NCBI GenBank assembly: GCA_038117225.1
Contig: JAYOFM010000087.1
Location: 1 to 17,275 of the forward strand
Length of the DNA: 17,275 nt
Reading direction: 5' to 3'
DNA from: JAYOFM01 sp038117225
Lineage (GTDB): Bacteria > Pseudomonadota > Alphaproteobacteria > Rhodospirillales > Casp-alpha2
The notes under the pieces are model-generated. The model was not told where the DNA came from and did no database searches. It saw only the letters and a list, made by a program, of their open reading frames with translations. Below are positions 14,948-17,275 of this stretch, one piece after another. Made by a program: the position numbers and the translations under genes. How positions within the stretch are numbered: the first letter of the stretch is position 1; the number at the start of each line of letters is the position of its first letter.

Positions 14948-15826
14948 TTACCTGCCTTTGTAATGGGCCTCGGTGTCGTCGTGCCAGCGCTGGAAGAAAT
15001 CAAGCACCTGGTCCGGATCGTCCCCTTGCCAGGGGATGTTGGTGCCGGCCTCGACCTTGCGGCCGATCATCACCATCCAATCGGAATCGATATGGCGGTT
15101 CACGTGGGTCATCTCAAACCCAGTTTCCGCCATGAGGCCGCGTAGCGTGTTCTCGGAAAAGCGGAACGGATGGGTGTCGGCGTCGTTTGGACCGAGGTAA
15201 TACTGCAACGGTTTCTTGAACGGCACCAGGATGCGGCTGCCGGTGGCGACGACCACGTGGCCGCCCGGCGCCAGCAGCGCGTGTGCGGCGTTCATCATGC
15301 CACGGCAGGATTGGCAAGCTTCCAGCGTCCACATGATGGTGGCGACGTCGAAGCGGCGATCCTTCATCGCGGGGTCCGCATGGAAATCCTCGATACTGCC
15401 CTCGAAGCTCTCGACGCCCAGGTCGGTCATCAACTGGCAGTTCTTGGCTGATGGCTCGATACCGAACCCGGCGGCACCATACTCGGGGGCTTCCACCATC
15501 TGCAGGAACCGGCCCTCGCCGCCGCCAATATCGCACACGCTCTTGCCCTTGAGGCCGAGCGAAACGTCGATGAAATCGGCGGTGAAGGTCTGGCGCGCCT
15601 TCACCATGGGTATTCGGGCCGTGTAAACGGTCTCATACAACTCATCCGACCAGGCGCGGCTGATTTCCTCGTAGGAACGCCGGCGTCGGACATAGACGAA
15701 GCCACAGCCCCGGCAGACATGAATCGGCTGGCCGTCGGTATAACCGGGCGCGCAGGCGATCTCCGTGGCATCTGATGATCCGCAGAGATCGCAGTCGTGG
15801 TCGATAAAACCGTCCTCTTTGGTCAT
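14948..15826 (-). CDS. Class I SAM-dependent methyltransferase with N-terminal zinc-ribbon
   Basis: 292-residue protein. Residues 12-41 hold two CxxC pairs (C12/C15 and C38/C41), expected to bind one zinc. The SAM domain has VCDIGGGEGRF (97-107), the glycine-rich motif I, and FDVATIMWTLEAC near 158-171 as later core sequence. The same zinc-ribbon plus SAM layout occurs in sugar C-methyltransferases of deoxysugar pathways and in methyltransferases of amidated or nonulosonic sugar clusters. The acceptor is probably a sugar, inferred from context. The start is preceded by GAGAG about 4 bases before the ATG and lies 13 bases after the amidotransferase stop. O- versus C- versus N-methylation cannot be decided from sequence. 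Confidence 0.83.
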   Translation of the reverse strand: MTKEDGFIDHDCDLCGSSDATEIACAPGYTDGQPIHVCRGCGFVYVRRRRSYEEISRAWSDELYETVYTARIPMVKARQTFTADFIDVSLGLKGKSVCDIGGGEGRFLQMVEAPEYGAAGFGIEPSAKNCQLMTDLGVESFEGSIEDFHADPAMKDRRFDVATIMWTLEACQSCRGMMNAAHALLAPGGHVVVATGSRILVPFKKPLQYYLGPNDADTHPFRFSENTLRGLMAETGFEMTHVNRHIDSDWMVMIGRKVEAGTNIPWQGDDPDQVLDFFQRWHDDTEAHYKGR

Positions 15827-15839
15827 GGCTCTCTCGTTG

Positions 15840-16949
15840 CTAGGCGGGTGGGTGGCGAAGTTGCCACTGATTTCCCACTTGATTCCAGATTTTCAGATCG
15901 CGGTGCTTGTCGACGATCTCGGTGAAGGCATCCTCGGTTAGATTCAGATAGTCCAGATGATCGGCGTGGTGCTGGCCGGGGAACTCGGCGTCGTATTCAC
16001 GCACGAGATTCAAACCTTCGTCGCGAGTCATCTGGCCATTCTGGATCAGGCGGCAGGTGTCGCGCACGCAGCGGCCAAAGCCGAATTTGATGAACTGCAT
16101 GTAGTAATACAGATTGTCGATTTTGTCGTCCAAGCTATCGAAATCAGTGAATGTTCCATCGGTACGGCCGGCGGGTTCGCAGTGGAAATCTATCTTGTCG
16201 GCAATGTAGTCGTAGTTTTCCTTCATCGACCAACGGAAGAAGTAGGCGAAATAAAGCGCCTTGATCCCGACTTCCTCCACCCGGCCAAGGTCCGGATAGA
16301 CATAGGGCGCGAGATCGTTTTCGTCGATTTCCTCATCCATCCAATTGCGGGGGTCGTCACCAATCTGGTGTTCCAGCACTTCCGTGAAGTCACGAATTTT
16401 GCGGTGGTCTTCAGACAGCACACGACCGCCATATTCACTTTCTCCGTGCTCCGCATAGAACAACAGCGGGATGCCGTAGTTGACGGCGACCTGCACCGGC
16501 ACGGCGTTGATACCGGCGTTCCAGTGGATTTTCGGATCACCGCGTTCAATAAAGAACCGACGGGTTAGCCGACGTGACACTTTCTGGTTGGCCCGGACCA
16601 TGATGTGGTCGAAGCCTAGCTTGATCATTTGTTCGCGGTTGTGGGCGGCGACCTCGCTGGGGATCAGTGGAGAAAATGTCACCAGCAGCGGATTGAGTCC
16701 GAAATCGAACTTCAGCCGATGCGCGATCATCGATGAGTCCTTGCCGCCCGACCATGGTACGATGCAATCGTAGGGGCCGTCTTTCGGCCGGAAGCGCTCC
16801 ACCAGATCGAGGAATTCCTGGCGCCGGGCATCCCAGTCGATGTCCTGCTTCGCCGCAGCCGTATGACAGGCATTGCAGACGCCGTCATCGTCGAAGACGA
16901 TACGCGGCCGGGTATCCGGCATCAGGCAAGTCTTGCAGTATCGGACCAT
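15840..16949 (-). CDS. N-acetyl sugar amidotransferase (WbpG/PseA family)
   Basis: 369-residue enzyme. It has two CxxC pairs (C5/C8 and C25/C28) that probably bind zinc, and the ATP pyrophosphatase PP-loop PWSGGKDSS (65-73). Family knowledge: WbpG/PseA/PtmG-type enzymes convert an N-acetyl group of an activated sugar or nonulosonic acid into an acetamidino group, with ammonia supplied by HisH/HisF-like partners. Here a HisF-like gene ends 15 bases upstream, the expected neighbour. The ATG at 16949 has GAAGGA about 10 bases ahead. Hand-counted GC near 16021-16140 is about 52%, lower than elsewhere. The acetamidino chemistry is well supported. Whether the glycan is flagellin-linked or an O-antigen is inference. 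Confidence 0.92.
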   Translation of the reverse strand: MVRYCKTCLMPDTRPRIVFDDDGVCNACHTAAAKQDIDWDARRQEFLDLVERFRPKDGPYDCIVPWSGGKDSSMIAHRLKFDFGLNPLLVTFSPLIPSEVAAHNREQMIKLGFDHIMVRANQKVSRRLTRRFFIERGDPKIHWNAGINAVPVQVAVNYGIPLLFYAEHGESEYGGRVLSEDHRKIRDFTEVLEHQIGDDPRNWMDEEIDENDLAPYVYPDLGRVEEVGIKALYFAYFFRWSMKENYDYIADKIDFHCEPAGRTDGTFTDFDSLDDKIDNLYYYMQFIKFGFGRCVRDTCRLIQNGQMTRDEGLNLVREYDAEFPGQHHADHLDYLNLTEDAFTEIVDKHRDLKIWNQVGNQWQLRHPPA

Positions 16950-16964
16950 TGAACCCGTCTTCCT

Positions 16965-17275
16965 TCAGAGCCGCACGTCGTAGCCCTTTTTCGCCATGAA
17001 CGCCTTGGCGCTGGCGATGGAGCTTTCCGTGAAATGATAAATATTTTGCGTACAAACCGCATCGGCGCCGATTTCCAGGGCTTCCACGAAGTGCTGCCAC
17101 GTTCCCGCGCCGCCCAAAACCAAGACAGGCACGCCGGATGCCTTGGCGATTCGCGACGACAGGTCTAGATCGTAGCCCTGCAATGAACCGTCGCGCTCGA
17201 TGGCTGTGATCATGATCTCGCCGGCGCCCAGTGCCTCGCCGCGTTGGGCCCACTCGATTGGATCCCAGCCGGTGG
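16965..17275 (-). CDS. AglZ/HisF2-type acetamidino modification protein (HisF-like), 3' part, cut by the window edge
   Basis: 103 codons ending at 16965 and open at the right edge, so only the C-terminal part of a protein of about 250 residues is present. TGWDPIEWAQ, then GAGEIMITAIERDGSLQGYD, corresponds to the second half of the HisF beta/alpha barrel, including the conserved RDG aspartate and GYD. GGAGTWQHFVEAL and GADAVCTQNIYHF follow, the usual phosphate-site and last-strand region. In clusters that carry WbpG-type amidotransferases this paralogue, with a HisH-like glutaminase, supplies ammonia for acetamidino groups rather than making histidine. The immediately following amidotransferase gene supports that reading over true HisF. 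An internal ATG at 17213 is not the start. A HisH-like gene is expected beyond the edge. Confidence 0.87.
   Translation of the reverse strand, partial: TGWDPIEWAQRGEALGAGEIMITAIERDGSLQGYDLDLSSRIAKASGVPVLVLGGAGTWQHFVEALEIGADAVCTQNIYHFTESSIASAKAFMAKKGYDVRL

Noticed and set aside
16965..17275. Histidine biosynthesis gene hisF
   Set aside because: The barrel motifs are those of HisF, but the adjoining WbpG-type amidotransferase and sugar operon point to the acetamidino-modification paralogue. Nothing else from histidine synthesis is near.

Overview
The window reads as a flagellar and glycan-biosynthesis locus of a GC-rich alphaproteobacterium, most likely of the Rhodospirillales type. This is inferred from GC-rich codon use, the fliK-flgD-flgE hook gene order, a sigma-54 promoter in front of those genes, and a Maf-type flagellin glycosyltransferase next to nonulosonic-acid-type sugar genes. 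Every convincing gene lies on the minus strand, so transcription runs from the right edge to the left edge. I see no tRNA, rRNA, CRISPR array, insertion sequence or phage gene.

Right part (about 17275 to 7107): a tightly packed run of eleven genes, cut by the right edge. In transcription order these are a HisF-like acetamidino-modification protein (partial), a WbpG/PseA-type N-acetyl sugar amidotransferase, a zinc-ribbon plus SAM methyltransferase, an ArnA/Fmt-like formyltransferase (TTG start), an SpsF-type cytidylyltransferase, a DegT/DnrJ aminotransferase, a second SpsF-type cytidylyltransferase, a Gfo/Idh/MocA oxidoreductase, a GT-B-like protein of unknown activity, a GNAT acetyltransferase and a TPR-glycosyltransferase. 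Several junctions are 4-base ATGA or GTGA overlaps, which points to one translationally coupled operon. Together the enzymes could make and activate an unusual amino sugar, probably a pseudaminic/legionaminic-like nonulosonic acid. Its amines could be acetylated, formylated or converted to acetamidino groups, and it may also be methylated. No NeuB-type synthase or sugar-nucleotide dehydratase is in the window; if present they lie beyond the right edge or elsewhere.

Middle (about 6975 to 1681): the hook genes fliK (hook length control), flgD (hook cap) and flgE (hook protein, unusually long at 810 residues). They follow a near-perfect sigma-54 promoter at 6960-6975 and end at a strong stem-loop terminator at 1681-1725. 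A small hairpin sits just before the flgE ribosome binding site.

Left part (1655 to 1): a second, short formyltransferase with a strong ribosome binding site, then the first 289 codons of a Maf-type (DUF115/MAF_flag10) glycosyltransferase that runs off the left edge. Maf proteins transfer nonulosonic acids to flagellin. A plausible reading is therefore that the right-hand operon makes the sugar, the Maf protein attaches it, and the hook genes between them build part of the same flagellum.
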